The notes beneath the pieces are model-generated. The model was given only the letters and a program-made list of their open reading frames with translations. It did not search any database and was not told the DNA's origin. The position numbers were made by a program, and so were the translations under genes. This document shows, piece by piece, positions 9,061 to 21,523 of a stretch of 64,000 bases of DNA (position 1 is its first letter; each line of letters opens with the position of its first letter). The DNA comes from Sambucus nigra. Taxonomy: Eukaryota > Streptophyta > Magnoliopsida > Dipsacales > Adoxaceae. The stretch is from positions 834,804,073 through 834,868,072 of the forward strand of contig OX422207.1 of the NCBI GenBank assembly GCA_949130495.1, read 5' to 3'.

Positions 9061-12000
9061 TGTAATACCCCGTATTTTTATGCTATATTAATTTGGGGAT
9101 TTATTAAATTTAATGTGAGTGAATTATTTTAATAAAAATTTAGAAATTAATTATGTTATAATTATTAACGTGACGAGAGTTAGTAATTATGGAAAATTTG
9201 TTGAATATTACTAATGAGCAAAGTAATATATTATATTGGTTATATTGAATGTCATGAGTGAGTTAAATGACAATTTCGGAAATTTAAGTCGGGACGTGCT
9301 CGTGTCGCGTCGGGACTAAATTTTGATAAATAAAAAGTGAATATTTTATAAGTTGCCCGTATGGTCGTTTTGAGTGCTCCAACGCGTCCAGAAGGGACGA
9401 GATAGTCAGAAAAGTGTATCCGGGGGTGTAGTTTGGGTCTCGAGGCGTTTTTAGGCCTAATTAGTAACCCGGGAGGGCAATTTGGTCATTTTACATTTTT
9501 GGGTAATTAAACCCACGAAAATCAGAGGGGCTATATCTGATATTGAGCTTGTTACCTAGGGTTAGAATTCCCAAAAGCTAGAACGGCCATTGGAGAAGAG
9601 AGGAGAAAGCTCTCAAGCAAATTCAAGGCCCAAAACTCAACGGTTTGCACCGCCGCCACCACCAACGCGTAGATCGCGAGAATGGGAACGCAACCACACC
9701 AAAATCAGCCGCAATCCAGACTTCTGAAAATCCTAGGCAAGTGTTTATCTTGCTATTTTCGTTGGTGCAATTTCCATATTAGTTTAGGAATGATTAGGGA
9801 TGAAATATATGGAAGAAAACCCAAATTTTGATAGGAATTTGCATGTAGTAAAGACTTAAACCTTATTCTGGAAGTCTCTTGTGATGTAGAAAGATAACCC
9901 ATGAAATTTGGTTGTAATTAAGAAAGAAATTCTGGGGTAAAACAGATTAGAACCATGATTTAGAGATTTTAGGGTTCTTGAAGTTGTGTATAAATTTTGG
10001 GTTGATAATTCATGTTTAAATGATAGAAACACACATGCCTTACGTTAAAAACATCTGGTACACTGTTATAATGTTAGTAGTAGAATTTTTGGGACGTTTG
10101 GATTTGGAAAATATAGATTTGGATGAAGAAAAGTGGTAGAACCCGTAACTGCAATTCTGCAGAAATCGAAATACCTGCTTGATCGATCGATCGAGCCCCA
10201 AACCTCGATCGATCGACCCCTCCTGGCAGACTCATATTTCCCTTATTAATTAGTTGAAATTCAATTTATTGTGAGATAATTCTTGGACATCCTTAATAAA
10301 ATGTTTTGGGGGATAGGGGAGACCAGTAGGACATGTGAATAGATTTTGGGACCCTTGATGTCGGGCAAAGATTGTATTTTGGGATAATTACATAAGGGTC
10401 GGTGAATTTATGATTTAAAGAGAGAGACACGTAAGAGAGTTACTTTGGGACAAATGTGTATACCTACTGAATTTTATACTTGGGAGAATAGAATCCATGA
10501 GCGTTATGTAGTAAGTGGAAAAGTTCCTCAAATTAAAGTAAAATGTGAATGGTTATATGTGATAACTATATAATGTGAAATAAATGCGAATGACGTAATT
10601 ATGGGAATTGAGAATTTACCCATTATTGATTTGGTAATATTAGTATAGTTATATGATTGTGTATGCATATACTATCTGTGTGTAAAAGTCATGCCCACGC
10701 TACTTGCTATCCCTGAGGTTTCCGCGCTGGGACAGTCTTATCTCGATGGGACCTTTATGGGGGATATTGACTTGTACCCTAGAAGATAGATATCCTTGGT
10801 ATAGGCTATCGGAATGATAGTTCAGACAGTCCTAAGAGATGCGGGTATGTGCTTTCCTCTTAGAGACTTGGAATCTATGCTTCGCCTCATGTTGTTTGTG
10901 TATAGGTATCCTTGGTACAGGCTATCGCAGTGATAGTTCAGACGGTCCTATGAGACTTGGAACCTATACTTTGTCTCAATATTGTTTGAGTATGTGTTAA
11001 TACAGTTCGAGAGTGATTCCGAATTTGTATTCCCTTAGTACGAGTGATACGGGGATTGGATAGTAGAGTATGCCCGCACCATAGTTTTATTTGGGGTGAT
11101 GTTATGATATATATATATTATGAGTAGTTAATATATATATGAAATTCTGAAATATGGAACTGCCTACTGCGATGTGATATGTAGGACATGGTTGATGACT
11201 CAATTATAAATACTTGTTTTGAGAAAGTAAAATATGACTCTGGAAAACTTTATTGATTAATAAAGTCAAAATGAGAACTTTGGTTATTAATTGAAATATT
11301 CTTTTCAAACAATTGAATCGTGGAATTTTGAATCTTACGAGTAATTTAAGATAAGTTAAATCATTTGAAATATTAGTGCGATAACTGATAAGACAAACCG
11401 TGGGGAAGGTTAGTGCGATAGGTGTGCACATTAGAAGAGAGGTGAGAATTTCTCAAGAGAGTGTCGCACTAATATGTTGTTGCATTGGCCTGTATCAATT
11501 TAAATACTTGCTAAACGGATTTTAAATCAAACACACTATCGGGCTCTGACTCGTTTCTTTTTCTCTTTCTCTCTCTTGTATATATATGTATGTATTACAG
11601 GTGCCCAGCCACAGGGGCGTCTTGCTTAGGTTCTCTTGGAAGGAACGCGCTGCAGCTTAGGTGGGAGTTGCAGGTCTCTTGATTAGACGACTTCGTTCAT
11701 TCGGATCCACTCTTAGTACTTTCATCTAGTTGAGCATGTGTAGCTCTTTCTATTATTCCGTTGTTATTGGACATTTGTATTTCAGTTATTTCCAGTATTG
11801 TTACTATGGAATTTATTCAGTTTGGATTTGTGACTTTAGATTTCGTATGTTGACATTCGATTGACGAATGTATTAAATTAATTGGACTATGTTGCAGAAT
11901 TTAATGTGGTGTAATTCTTACTTATTGAATGTTGTTAATAAATTAAATGATTTTTCTTTAAATAAAATTTGGAAAGTATGTATGAAAATGGTTTTGACAC

Positions 12001-12137
12001 TTAGCTTATTTATTTAGGGTGTTAAATTGGAAAATTTATTTTTATCGACAGTGATGCTGAGAATGAACCAACTGTTTACCTTGATTTAATTTAATAAAGG
12101 AGTGATCGCCCGGTATTTAATTAGGCGGGGTGTCACA
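9061..12137 (+). repeat. 3' LTR of the Tekay element, apparently unrearranged (3077 bp)
   Basis: It starts TGTAATACCCCGTA and ends GGCGGGGTGTCACA, followed by the TSD AAACT. It includes the 1.37 kb missing from the 5' LTR. Inside are a (GATC)n palindromic tract near 10180-10195, an imperfect tandem duplication (10791-10995), TATA-like tracts (11106-11116 and 11578-11590) and a TTACAG at 11595-11600. Its intact length agrees with the roughly 3-kb LTRs of the related element at 48577-57690. Confidence 0.92.
10791..10995 (+). repeat. Imperfect tandem duplication inside the 3' LTR
   Basis: TATCCTTGGTATAGGCTATC (10791) recurs as TATCCTTGGTACAGGCTATC (10907). Both copies continue with GATAGTTCAGAC, a GTCCTA block and a GAGACTTGGAA block. 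The first unit is about 116 bases and the second about 89, with an internal deletion. The 5' LTR lacks this segment, so it offers no comparison. Confidence 0.8.
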
Positions 12138-12142
12138 AAACT
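12138..12142. repeat. Right target-site duplication AAACT
   Basis: This is the copy of 2281-2285 that follows the final CA of the 3' LTR, closing the Tekay insertion. Confidence 0.93.
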
Positions 12143-15100
12143 CTTAGAAACCTGTTACATATTGAACTTTCTGTACCATTATTTCTCTTCAATTTTCTCT
12201 AGAAGAAAAATCGAACTATTGTATCTACTTCACTATGTATGGACCCACTGAACCGAATGTCATGATGGAGATATAGAAGACTGTTGTTATATATCGAACC
12301 CATGAAATGTTCTTTCAATTTCAGTACTCTTATCTCTATAAGCCTTTCTCTTCTTCTGAAACTATATTCCACTCGCTATTGGAAATGCAAAAAGGCTATC
12401 TGGAAGATTTAGTCCTTGACTAATCTCCTGATCACAGGATTTAGTGTTTATGTGCCTAATTTTGTATTCACTAGTAGAACCATTATTCAGACCATCTAGA
12501 AGATAATTAAAATGCTGAGCAAATGGGAACTCCGCCTGTTCTGCGCTCACTTCTGAATGTCTCAACTCATCAAGTGAGTACCCGAAACAGGATTGATGGC
12601 TCAAGGATTTTGTTGCCATTTTCAACTCCCAAAAAAGCCTGCTCTTAATACACATACATTTTCTAATGTGCTCTACATCTGTTATGTGATCAAGGCGTCT
12701 ATAATATGTTTATATACCTATTTTTGTTTCGTCATGATTTTCTTGTCACCGAGTGTAAATTATCTATACTTGTAACTCTTTTTTTTTTACGAGCGAAATA
12801 TGAAGGGATATTTAAAGAACAAATTTCTACTTGTACAAGAGGACTAGAGAAGTTAATTGTTCCTCATTGATATCTTATCGACTGGTTATTGGGTTTAAAC
12901 TTCGTTTTGCACTTTCTGTAACAGCTTAACATGTACATAAGAAGTTATAAAGTTAAAATGCAGTTCTGAAATCTGTTTACTCTCTGCATATATTTAATTT
13001 TACTTTGTTTATCATACTGCACAGGAACCAAATGAGAAAGTTAAAGGAGAGACATGAGATTGATTAAACAACTCGGTATGAAACTAAATTACAATCCAGG
13101 TGGAAATTGTTGCCCCCGATGTCGTTATTCATGCAATTATTGTGTGGAAATATTCAATTGGGAGATGGTATCGTGTCCAGGTGAGTCCAACGGATGATCT
13201 TGCCACTAAAATTTGCTACATTTTTCCCTTCTTTATATAAAATTTTGGATGAAGTGGTTGGTTTATATCACTCTCTTTATTTAATGTCAACATAAATAGA
13301 TCATTATCTCCCCTTTTATTTTTATTATTATTGTGCCTTTTGTCATCCACTTTATTTTCTTTTTTTATTTTGTTTTTCACGCATGGTGATGTTCTATCCT
13401 ATATGATGAGTTGACTTTATCTCACAACCTTTTTGGAATGTTACTTTTAGCATAACTCAATTCAATGAATCTTCAGTGATAATTGATGAAGACGGGAAAT
13501 AATGTGTAGAATACTAAATGTAATGCATGTTTCTAAGTGCCGATATAAAGAATAAAAGATACTCCAATTAAATCTCATTAATAGATTCATTGTTCATCCA
13601 TTTTATATTTTCTCAATGTTTTATATGGGATCACTATTAGACATTTGGGAATTGTTAGTATCGAAAATAATTTTTATTTGATTCACTTTCTTTTAGCAAA
13701 TTTATTTTCAAATTAGTCACTTATAGATTTTATCTTTCTATACCACCTCTTCTTTTTTTTATTATAAATTTCACAGTTATAGAGTGAGAATCCATTATGG
13801 ATCATACCTAGATTATTTTGATCACTGTTTATATTTTGTAGAGGTAGACACGCTCGGCTTGATCTTTTTATTCCCAATGCAAAATATTTTATAATTTATA
13901 TTTATCTGTTTGCTTTTCGGTTAGGTCACATTTTATTCATATTCATACATCGTCTTCTATTATGTCGTAAACATTATCGCATTTTAATAAACTAATTACT
14001 TTCGTTTAAAACTGTTACCAGTCATCAATTCATTATCATTTGGGGGATGTGTCTAGTCGGGACGACGACTGCACACAAACACTTTATAATTAATTTTAGC
14101 ATTGTACTTTCACATAGGTTGGCACTTTGCTTGCTTATGCTAGAGAGTACTCATATCAGATGGAAATCAACCTTACTCGTTTCATATATATCCAATTTCT
14201 TAGGTTGCATCCAAAATAATCCGAAATTAAGGGTTTTTTTATTAGGTATATATATATTTCATATTGAGGTTTTCTTAACCATTTAAATATGCTTGTAATT
14301 TAAATTATTTTGGTAGAGTTGACTTATGAAATTAATTAAGCTTGTGAGCATGTGGGCCTATTTCTGACGTACAGGATTCTACTTCTTCCTCTCTTTTTTT
14401 CTTATCTCTTTCTACATCCAAGTATAGGGGCGTAGTCATGTCTCTTAAGAAATTTTTGTAGTATGCACTTCAAGTTAGTGGTGTATGAGATGCAATAATA
14501 TCATAGAAGTATTAGTCATTCATACAAAGTTATAAACATTTGTACATGCTTAATTGTTTATATAAACTTTTTATATTGGGTTCCTCTTACCTTTAATTTA
14601 TCTTCAGAAACATGGCTCATGATTTGTTAGCTGCACTAAAATTAGTGCAAATTTTGTCCCGTTACTTGCCTTAAAGATTAAAGCTATGCAGTTTGGTTTT
14701 ATATGTTGATGCATTATCTTTTTGTTTTCTTGGTACTTTTTTACCGATTTTTTTTTCATTTTTTGTTTTCTTTTGCATTTTTAAACCGATTTTTCTTGGA
14801 CATTTTTTGTCAACTGCTTAATGTACTAGAATTTGATATCACATGGCTCCTCTTTTTGAAGTTCAAATTGATGATTGGGAATGCTTGCGCTCCATCCTTT
14901 GGGATCCAACTCAGTCTGATTGTGATGCACCAAAGGTATCATAACCTTTTGCAATTTTGATATGTTCCATCATATTCGTAGTGCTTGAATTTCATTGGCA
15001 TTGTAAGTTAGGTTATGCCATTGATTCATAGTGTGATTTTATTTCTATTCATTTTGAGGTCCTTATGTGTACTTAACCGATGTCTCAAAGATTGTGTGGA

Positions 15101-17600
15101 TTCTTTATTTCCCTTAAATTAGTTTCCAAATATATATGTTGTTTATGACTAATATGTGTAAGATGCAAGAGTTTTTATTTCTTAGGCAGTAGCAAGATAC
15201 CAATCATATAGGTAATGACATAGTAAAACAGGAATGTAAACTCCCATGTTTAGTTTATAAATGTTAGATTATGATAATTACAATAGGAATAGTTGATTCT
15301 AGAACATGAAGAACATGTATGCAATTAGTTTCAATCACCTGTTGTATAACAACTGTGAACCAGTGAAGTTTGCCTAGGAATTTAAAGCCTCAGGAAACAT
15401 GAATCAATCAAGGATGTTGAAATAACAAAAAAAAAAATAATTCAAAGAGTAATTTCAATGAAGCACACATTTGGTAAAACTGAACATTTCATCTTCATCA
15501 CAAGCTCCTCTTGTGGGCTCAGTTAGGAGTTTGACACCACCATATTGGATACTAAATACATATATATAGAGAAAAAAGAGAAGATAGAGAAAGTGTAGTA
15601 ATGGAGGAAAGTATTTATCCTATAATTTCGTAGTTCATTTCATCTTATCGAGAACTGGACACATAGAAAGTGTAGTAATGGTTGTTGGTACCTCTATGAC
15701 ATACGACCACGTAAACTCGCACATTGTATAACGAAAATAATAAATATTCTCAAAATATGAAAATTCTTAATTGCAACAATTCATCATAACATTGAATCAT
15801 ACTGTTGTGTAAATTACGATTCCTTTCGCTTATCAATTAATTGTTATTTGTAAAACATTTGCGAAAAATTAGTAGCTTCGATTATTCAGGTAGAACATGA
15901 ATATCTACTTACGCATTTTTAAATTCAGATGGTAGCAAATAGTTCACTTTCAATTTGCAAAACGCGTACATGTGTAGCTTATCTCTATATGTGCAGATCA
16001 ATGTAGAATGTAGAAATTACAGCATTTGCATTTGTCCGCAACTCCTTGACCATCATTATCAATTGTTGTTCTTGATAACTTTTTATTATGCATATTTATT
16101 AAAAATCTTGATTTATTATTTTATACACATATTATGCCCTTGGGTGGTGTATGAACAATATGATCTTTACCTATACATATGTCAAAGTAACAAAGATTTA
16201 GATTATATTTAGATTAGCCTACTTAAGTGCCTTCTCTCTTTAACAGAGGTAAGAAAATATTACTTCGTGTTAAGTTATATTTCTGGCTTTTGGTTATTTT
16301 GGTTTATCAAATTCTTTCATATGGTTTTTAATCGATTGAATTAATCTAAGTAAATCTTTAAATCAAATTGAGAATTTATTCAACATTAACCTTTTCCTGC
16401 TTGATTGCTCAGTCAAATACATTGTTCCGAATCTTCTTCTTCAAAGGGTTAATCCTTATATTCAATCTTTTTAATATATTGTTCGAATTCAAAATATGGT
16501 GGTTGATAAATTAGAATTACAACTCCAAAATATTTGTTTCTGCTATTTTATCTTTTGTATAGTTAGTACTAATTTATTTCCAATCATGCAGCCTAACGGT
16601 TGTTTCTAACGGGATCTTAGGGTCTTCTGCATTAATGGATAGGAACTTCCTCATGTTGCAATTAGGCTAGACTGGTGAGTTGACATTTCTATTTACTTTT
16701 CTTAGTTTTATTTTCTCCCTCCTAAATTAGGGTGAATTGCAAAAGATCCTTGACCTATCACACTAGTTGCTATTAAAGCTATAAGAAAAGTGACACATAC
16801 ATTTGGTTTGAAATCTAACTTAGTGGAGGCTCTTCGTTTGTTTTTAAGGGGTATTATATGGTGTCGTGGAGGTTTTGGATTGTAGGATCGCTATATTGGT
16901 GTGGATTTTATTTTGGTATACTGCTTCTCAGATTTTTAACATTTTGAGGGGAAGATATTCCTTTTCCCACTTCAATATTTTTAATTAGTGGCAATAGTAG
17001 TATGCATAATATCATATGATGAACAACCCTATGTTTTTTTGACACATGACCACTAATATAATTATTTATTGTTTGATTTCAAATGATGAGCCACTTTAAT
17101 TTCTTGTTTGTCTTTTAATTTAAACAAATTTCATATAATTTAGTTTTTTCAAAACTAAGATTGAGTTTGTTCAACAGGTTCTTATTCGGAAATATGAAGA
17201 TTACTTCTTGGAGAATGAATTCTACTTTTGCAAGAAATATCCCGAAGACTACTTTTGGGAGAATATTATGTTTAGAACTTTACAGTTGTTAGACTTCGTT
17301 TTGATTACTATTATGGTTATAATCTAGATGGTTTGTCTTGTACTACATTTTCTTTTTGTAATGTTAATGGTTACAAATAAAATATAGTTTTAGATCAGTT
17401 TAATGTCACTGAAATATTTTTTGTTATCGAAATATAGTTTCATACATTTTGTCACGTGTGTTTATGTTTTGAGTGAAATTTGTGGGTATTCGTTAAGTGT
17501 AGTGCATTGCCATTTGTTGAGCATGAAATTTTACTAGTATATTTATATCTAGTTATTTAATAAGAAATTAATATATTTTTAAAAATATATTAATATTGCT
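12143..17600. other. AT-rich stretch without a recognised gene
   Basis: I found no convincing exon series in this 5.4 kb. It has long poly-T stretches, scattered short frames and repeat-like patches. One example is TTAGGGTGAATTGCAAAAG at 16727-16745, which resembles the end of a common plant MITE. Part may be intron or flank of the channel pseudogene, separated from it by the Tekay insertion, and part may be the body of a decayed CACTA element whose end lies at 17600-18539. Neither idea is proven. Confidence 0.4.
12362..12655 (-). other. Open frame of unknown identity, possible exon fragment
   Basis: This minus-strand frame of 97 codons has an ordinary amino-acid mix rather than a low-complexity one (it includes SCFGYSLDELRHSEVSAEQ and NLPDSLFAFPIAS). 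I recognise no family and see no clear splice partners. It lies just right of the Tekay insertion. It could be an exon of a separate minus-strand gene that the retrotransposon disrupted, or chance. Confidence 0.25.
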
Positions 17601-17604
17601 AAAG

Positions 17605-17922
17605 TACCTTAACCGTTACAAATCAAAACATTCGTTGCAAGTATATGACACTCCTAATCATTGCAATGTATTTTGTAACGGTTTTCATATGTTACAAAAT
17701 TTATATTTGTAACGAATAAATACCGTTACAATTTAGTAAATCCGTTACTAATATATATTATGTGTAGCAATGATAAATCCGTTACAAAATAAATTGTAAT
17801 TGTTTACATCCGTTAGAAATATTAATTTTGTAACGAATTTTATCCGTTACAAATTCTATTAGTAAAATAAATAACACCAATTTTCTAACGGATTTAATCT
17901 GTTACAAATATTTTTTGTGACG
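17605..17922. repeat. Sub-terminal repeat cluster of a CACTA-like transposon
   Basis: The motif CCGTTACAAA and its complement TTTGTAACGG occur repeatedly in both orientations, giving short palindromes (for example TAACGAATTTTATCCGTTA near 17835). Clustered inverted copies of a short motif near the ends are the hallmark of CACTA (En/Spm) elements, where they bind the element's own regulatory protein. The matching terminus lies at about 18524-18539, beyond the nested hAT MITE. No transposase was recognised. Confidence 0.6.
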
Positions 17923-17930
17923 GTTTTTAC
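17923..17930. repeat. 8-bp target-site duplication GTTTTTAC (left)
   Basis: GTTTTTAC at 17923-17930 is repeated at 18503-18510, flanking the MITE. An 8-bp duplication indicates hAT-type insertion. Confidence 0.9.
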
Positions 17931-18502
17931 TAGGGGTGTTCGCGGTCCGGTCCGGTTCGGTTTTAAGGTTTTTTTCGGACCGGACCGACTTGGTTGGTCC
18001 TCTAAAAAAATGGACCGAGACCGGACCGATAATGTCAGTTAACCGACCCTAGTCGGTTCGATTTTTTATAGGGTCGGTCCAGTCTAACCCGTCGGTCCTC
18101 ACATTAATGAATTACATCATTTATAATAATAATAATATACCCGAGTCTATTTTTTCCAAATATTAAAAACTAAAAAATATCAAAATTTACAATTAAAACA
18201 AAACTAGTATTGGATTAAACTATAATTTAAACTAATCAAATATTAAAATTAATATTTTCACTATTTGTTTATCTTATATATATACATATGTATCTAAAAA
18301 TATATTATTTTATATATAGTCGGTCCGGATCGATCCTAACAGGGTTTTTGAATCTGTAAACCGTGGACCGGACCGACTAGGTCGGTCCTCCAAAAAAACA
18401 AACCGAGATCGGACCGATTAAGAAAAAAGATCGAAAAAAATTAGTCGGTTCGGCTTGGTTCGGTTTGGTCCGTTGGTCCAGTCGGTTTTTTGAACACTCC
18501 TA
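17931..18502. mobile_element. hAT-type MITE, 572 bp
   Basis: Terminal inverted repeats are TAGGGGTGTTC at the left and, read from the right end, TAGGAGTGTTC, with 8-bp TSDs GTTTTTAC. The interior is built of many copies of CGGTCCGGTCCGGTTCGG-like words near both ends around an AT-rich centre, so the whole element can fold back on itself. It has no coding capacity. It sits inside the CACTA-like terminal region and is therefore younger. Confidence 0.9.
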
Positions 18503-18523
18503 GTTTTTACCCATTACAATTGA

Positions 18524-18539
18524 CCTGTTTTGGTGTAGT
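18524..18539 (-). repeat. CACTA-like terminal inverted repeat
   Basis: CCTGTTTTGGTGTAGT reads on the minus strand as ACTACACCAAAACAGG, close to the CACTACACCAAAA ends of plant CACTA transposons, although the first C is changed. The gag reading of the adjacent Tat element ends exactly here (GGDTGGGT), which suggests that the transposon inserted into gag. Confidence 0.55.
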
Positions 18540-20300
18540 TCCTCCTCCTGTATCTCCACCTGTAATCATGTGGCAATCAAAAGATCCAAAACTGAGTGTG
18601 AATACCTCACGTTCTGGTTATCTAGGCTTCTTGGGAAGATCGGGATCATCTTCTAGATCTTTGTCGTGGTTCCTCTTCTTATCTTCTCTAGGCTTAACTG
18701 GTGATTTAGATCTCTACCGACCTCTACCTCCAGTTCTTCCACCGGTCTGTCGATCAACAAATCTGTCCAATTTTCCTCTTCGGATGAGCGCTTCTATCTC
18801 ATTCTGGAGGTCAATACAACGGTTGGTAGTATGACCATGATCTTTGTGAAATTCACAATGCTTGGACTTATCTCTCTTATCAGTAGGTGACCTTAACTTT
18901 TCAGTCCAGCTCAAATCATTGTTGTACTTAATTTCCTCTAACACGTGTGTATATCCACCATTAAGGGAGTGTAATTAGTGAATTTCCCAAGCCGATCTAG
19001 GCTTTCTTTTACTTTCGAACTCATGCGCTCATTATGATTCTTATGCTCCTTCTTATCTAACTTCCCTTCTATTTTTGCTTCCACCTTTACGTCTAAATTC
19101 TTTTTAGCGGCCATAGCTTCCTCGGCATTCATAATCGTGGCTACTTTGGCCATTAATTTTTTCATCATCTTCGGTGGATCTTTTGCCAAAGTATAATATA
19201 ATTTATTAGGGAGCAAACCACTCATGAGGGCGGTGATTGCGGTCTTCTCCTCGTAATCAATGACTTCCAGTTTTTCGTTGTTGAAATGAGTGATGTAATC
19301 CCTGATACTTTCTCCTTCCTTCTGTCTTACAATGAGAAAGTGAGCTACTCGCTTCACTGGTTTTGCTCTAAAGCAAAAATTACCAATGAATAGCTCAGCT
19401 AGTTGTTGAAAGCAAGAAATATACACCCGAGGAAGGCTGTTTTACCAGATTTGAGCAGATTCAGTTATTGTTCCTGAAAATACCCTACATCTTATCTCAT
19501 CAGGAACAACATAGATATCAACAGATGCTTGGTATTGTTCTATATGAATAACATGATCAGTCTCATTATACTTGGGAGTGACCACTTGAGCTTTAAACTT
19601 GGTTAGCGTAGGGAAATCTATGATGGTTTTCATAAAGGGGGATCCCTTAATAACAATTCTTTGGAGGGGATTCTTGGCCTTGGACATTTCTCCTAATATG
19701 TCTTCCAAACACTGAATGGAACCTTTACAAGCATCGCTACGAGTACCAGATCTATGGGTGGCAGCTTTTCTATGCCGACCAACTGATCGTGCTGAGCTTT
19801 CTTCATGCCAACCTTCACTCTGAATGGACCTATCAGTTCATCGGGTATTTCATCTGGATTGGGTTGAACCTTCCTTCAGGTCACTTGGTCGTCGAGTATT
19901 TCTCGATGTAACCCGTAGGGCATTTCCCTGGGTCCCAAACGATCAAAAGGAGAGGTCCTACTTAGCCTTTCTAAGGCACTCAATCTTTTTAGGATGAGGG
20001 ATTGTCCATAAGTGGAATTAGTGATCCTAATAGAAAAAGTTACCCCAGGGAGGTATGAAGGATCCTTAGAAGTTCTAGAACGGCTATGCCCAATACTCCT
20101 TGTTGGCGGCGGTGGCATATTCCTTTGGCACAATTGTGCAGGAACTCTAGTTTGGGCCAACTGTCGCATAATATCCTGCATAGCCTCTTAACCCTTGGCC
20201 AAACTAGTCAAAATTCCTTTTAGATCATTGTTGTTTAGAGGGGTAGAGGGATTAGGCAGAATTCCCTCGTTTTTGGTACTTCATTACGGAATTTCGGCCA
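18540..20300 (-). pseudogene. gag: Tat-lineage gag, truncated and broken
   Basis: Minus-strand blocks at 20181-19876, 19708-19442, 19426-18938 and 18944-18540 form one decayed gag. The core reads EGESIRDYITHFNNE, and the zinc-knuckle-like part is CEFHKDHGHTTNRCIDLQNEIEALIRRGKL, given here in pieces: CEFHKDHGH, then NEIEALIRRG. The last recognisable words, MITGGDTGGGT, are the usual end of gag in this lineage. Stops and frame changes separate the blocks. No protease or polymerase follows to the left, because the CACTA-like end begins at that point. Confidence 0.85.
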
Positions 20301-20356
20301 TGGATGATGAATGAGTGAAAACGTTTAGCAATACGTTCCGACAAACGACGTCAATC

Positions 20357-20870
20357 TGTTGATGCAAAAAACTAGACTAGGCCTAATTAATCGATCATAG
20401 ATAAAATAAGTAAAACAAATAAGACACAAGAAATTTTAAAGTGGTTCGGCTCAAAGGAATAGCCTACATCCACTGTTCTGTATTGATTGCCTTGAGTTGT
20501 TTTTTCGGTCCCTTGAAATGAGGGTGATACAATGTATTTATAGCCGAAGAGAGGTCTTGATAGTTGTCATGTGAAATGATGGAATACCTTCATTTGTTAG
20601 ACATTTACATCAATACATAATGAGAATTAAATATATGAATGATGTCGCTTCATTGGCAATACAGGATGTAAGACTACAGGCACTTGGTTGGCTGTACAGA
20701 TTGAATTTCTGGCTGTTGGTCGGGCCTCCCAGTTGGTCAGGTAACCATGTTGATCGGGCTTCCTTGTTAGTCGGGCCTTTCTATCATGCTAACTTGGACT
20801 TATGCCACATTGGATGACACGTGCTGGTTTGTAATTGGTCCACGTAGGGTGTTAAATTTTGGTATCAACA
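20357..20870 (-). repeat. 5' LTR of the truncated Tat element (514 bp)
   Basis: The ends are TGTTGATGC and GGTATCAACA, i.e. TG and CA with inverted TGTTGAT. It matches the LTR at 45951-46440 along most of its length (both have AAAAAACTAGACTA near the start and CCTACATCCACTG inside), so both belong to one family. On the minus strand it is followed by GACGTCGTTTGTCGGAACG (20352 downwards), which resembles the Tat-type primer-binding site. Confidence 0.88.
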
Positions 20871-21369
20871 ACAATTTTCATACATTATTTTTTTTTTATT
20901 AGAAATCTGTTTTTTATTTATTTTTATTTTTTATTGGAAATATGTTTTTTTTTAATTGGAAATCTTTTTTATAAATCTTTTTTTAAATGTTTTTCTATAA
21001 TTTACAAATTTTTAAATAAATTATTCTATATTTTTTATTTATTTAAAGTTATATATTGGTTTGTACCAAAATACCCTCAAAAGTGATCATGTGTAGCGCA
21101 CATGACAAAATTCGTTCAAAAAGTTAACGGTATTAACGGTACGGCGTTAAGTACAAAAAGTGAAAGTTCGGGTGGTGAAGTGACAAGGGAGAAAAGTTCG
21201 GGGAGACCAAGTGTAATTCACCCTAATTATTAAGTGAGAACAAAATTATATGGCTAGTTGCGACAAGGTTCAGCCATGGAATATTTAAAAATTAGGATAG
21301 ATCAAGATTTGAGTCCAAATATCCCATTCCACTTAATTAGTAAGGATGTTAGAAGTTACACTAGAGTTC
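20871..21369. other. AT-rich flank with a possible MITE end
   Basis: Poly-T-rich DNA (20880-21060) is followed by a stretch ending GTGTAATTCACCCTAATTA near 21213-21231. This resembles the end of a widespread plant MITE whose other end starts TTAGGGTGAATT. I did not find a matching opposite end, so the boundaries stay open. No gene is seen. Confidence 0.35.
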
Positions 21370-21523
21370 GTACCTGGGTGCGAAAGCAAGTGCCCTGGTC
21401 CAAGTTATAGTTGGTCTCTAGTTCGAGACATGGGAGCGGCCTCTTCATATATGAGGGTAAGGTCCGCTAACATTTGCCTCTCACAGATCTTGCAGTTAAG
21501 CGTGAGCCTTGTGCATTGGGTAC
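21370..21523 (+). mobile_element. Au-type SINE, copy 1
   Basis: This tRNA-derived retroposon copy begins GTACCTGGGTGCG, carries a degenerate box A and a box B (AGTTCGAGAC), then GACATGGGAGCGGCCTCTTC and the 3' part GCCTTGTGCATTGGGTAC. Three other copies in the window share this order. It has no protein product and depends on LINE machinery. Confidence 0.82.

Larger units (their letters stand above)
2286..12137 (+). mobile_element. Ty3/gypsy Tekay-type chromovirus, full length but decayed
   Basis: This complete insertion is framed by LTRs that begin TGTAATACCCCG and end GGGGTGTCACA, with the TSD AAACT on both sides. Downstream of the 5' LTR come a primer-binding site complementary to initiator tRNA-Met, gag with a CCHC knuckle, then protease, reverse transcriptase, RNase H, integrase and a C-terminal chromodomain-like segment, and a purine tract before the 3' LTR. 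Domain order, PBS and the terminal segment fit the Tekay (Del) lineage. The element is inactive: in-frame stops interrupt gag and pol, a frameshift lies in the protease region, and one integrase catalytic Asp is replaced. The two LTRs are nearly identical where they align but differ in length (1908 and 3077 bp) because the 5' LTR is rearranged. Confidence 0.93.

Noticed and set aside
18490..18834. 114-codon plus-strand frame
   Set aside because: It is the antisense of the Tat gag C-terminus joined to the MITE end.
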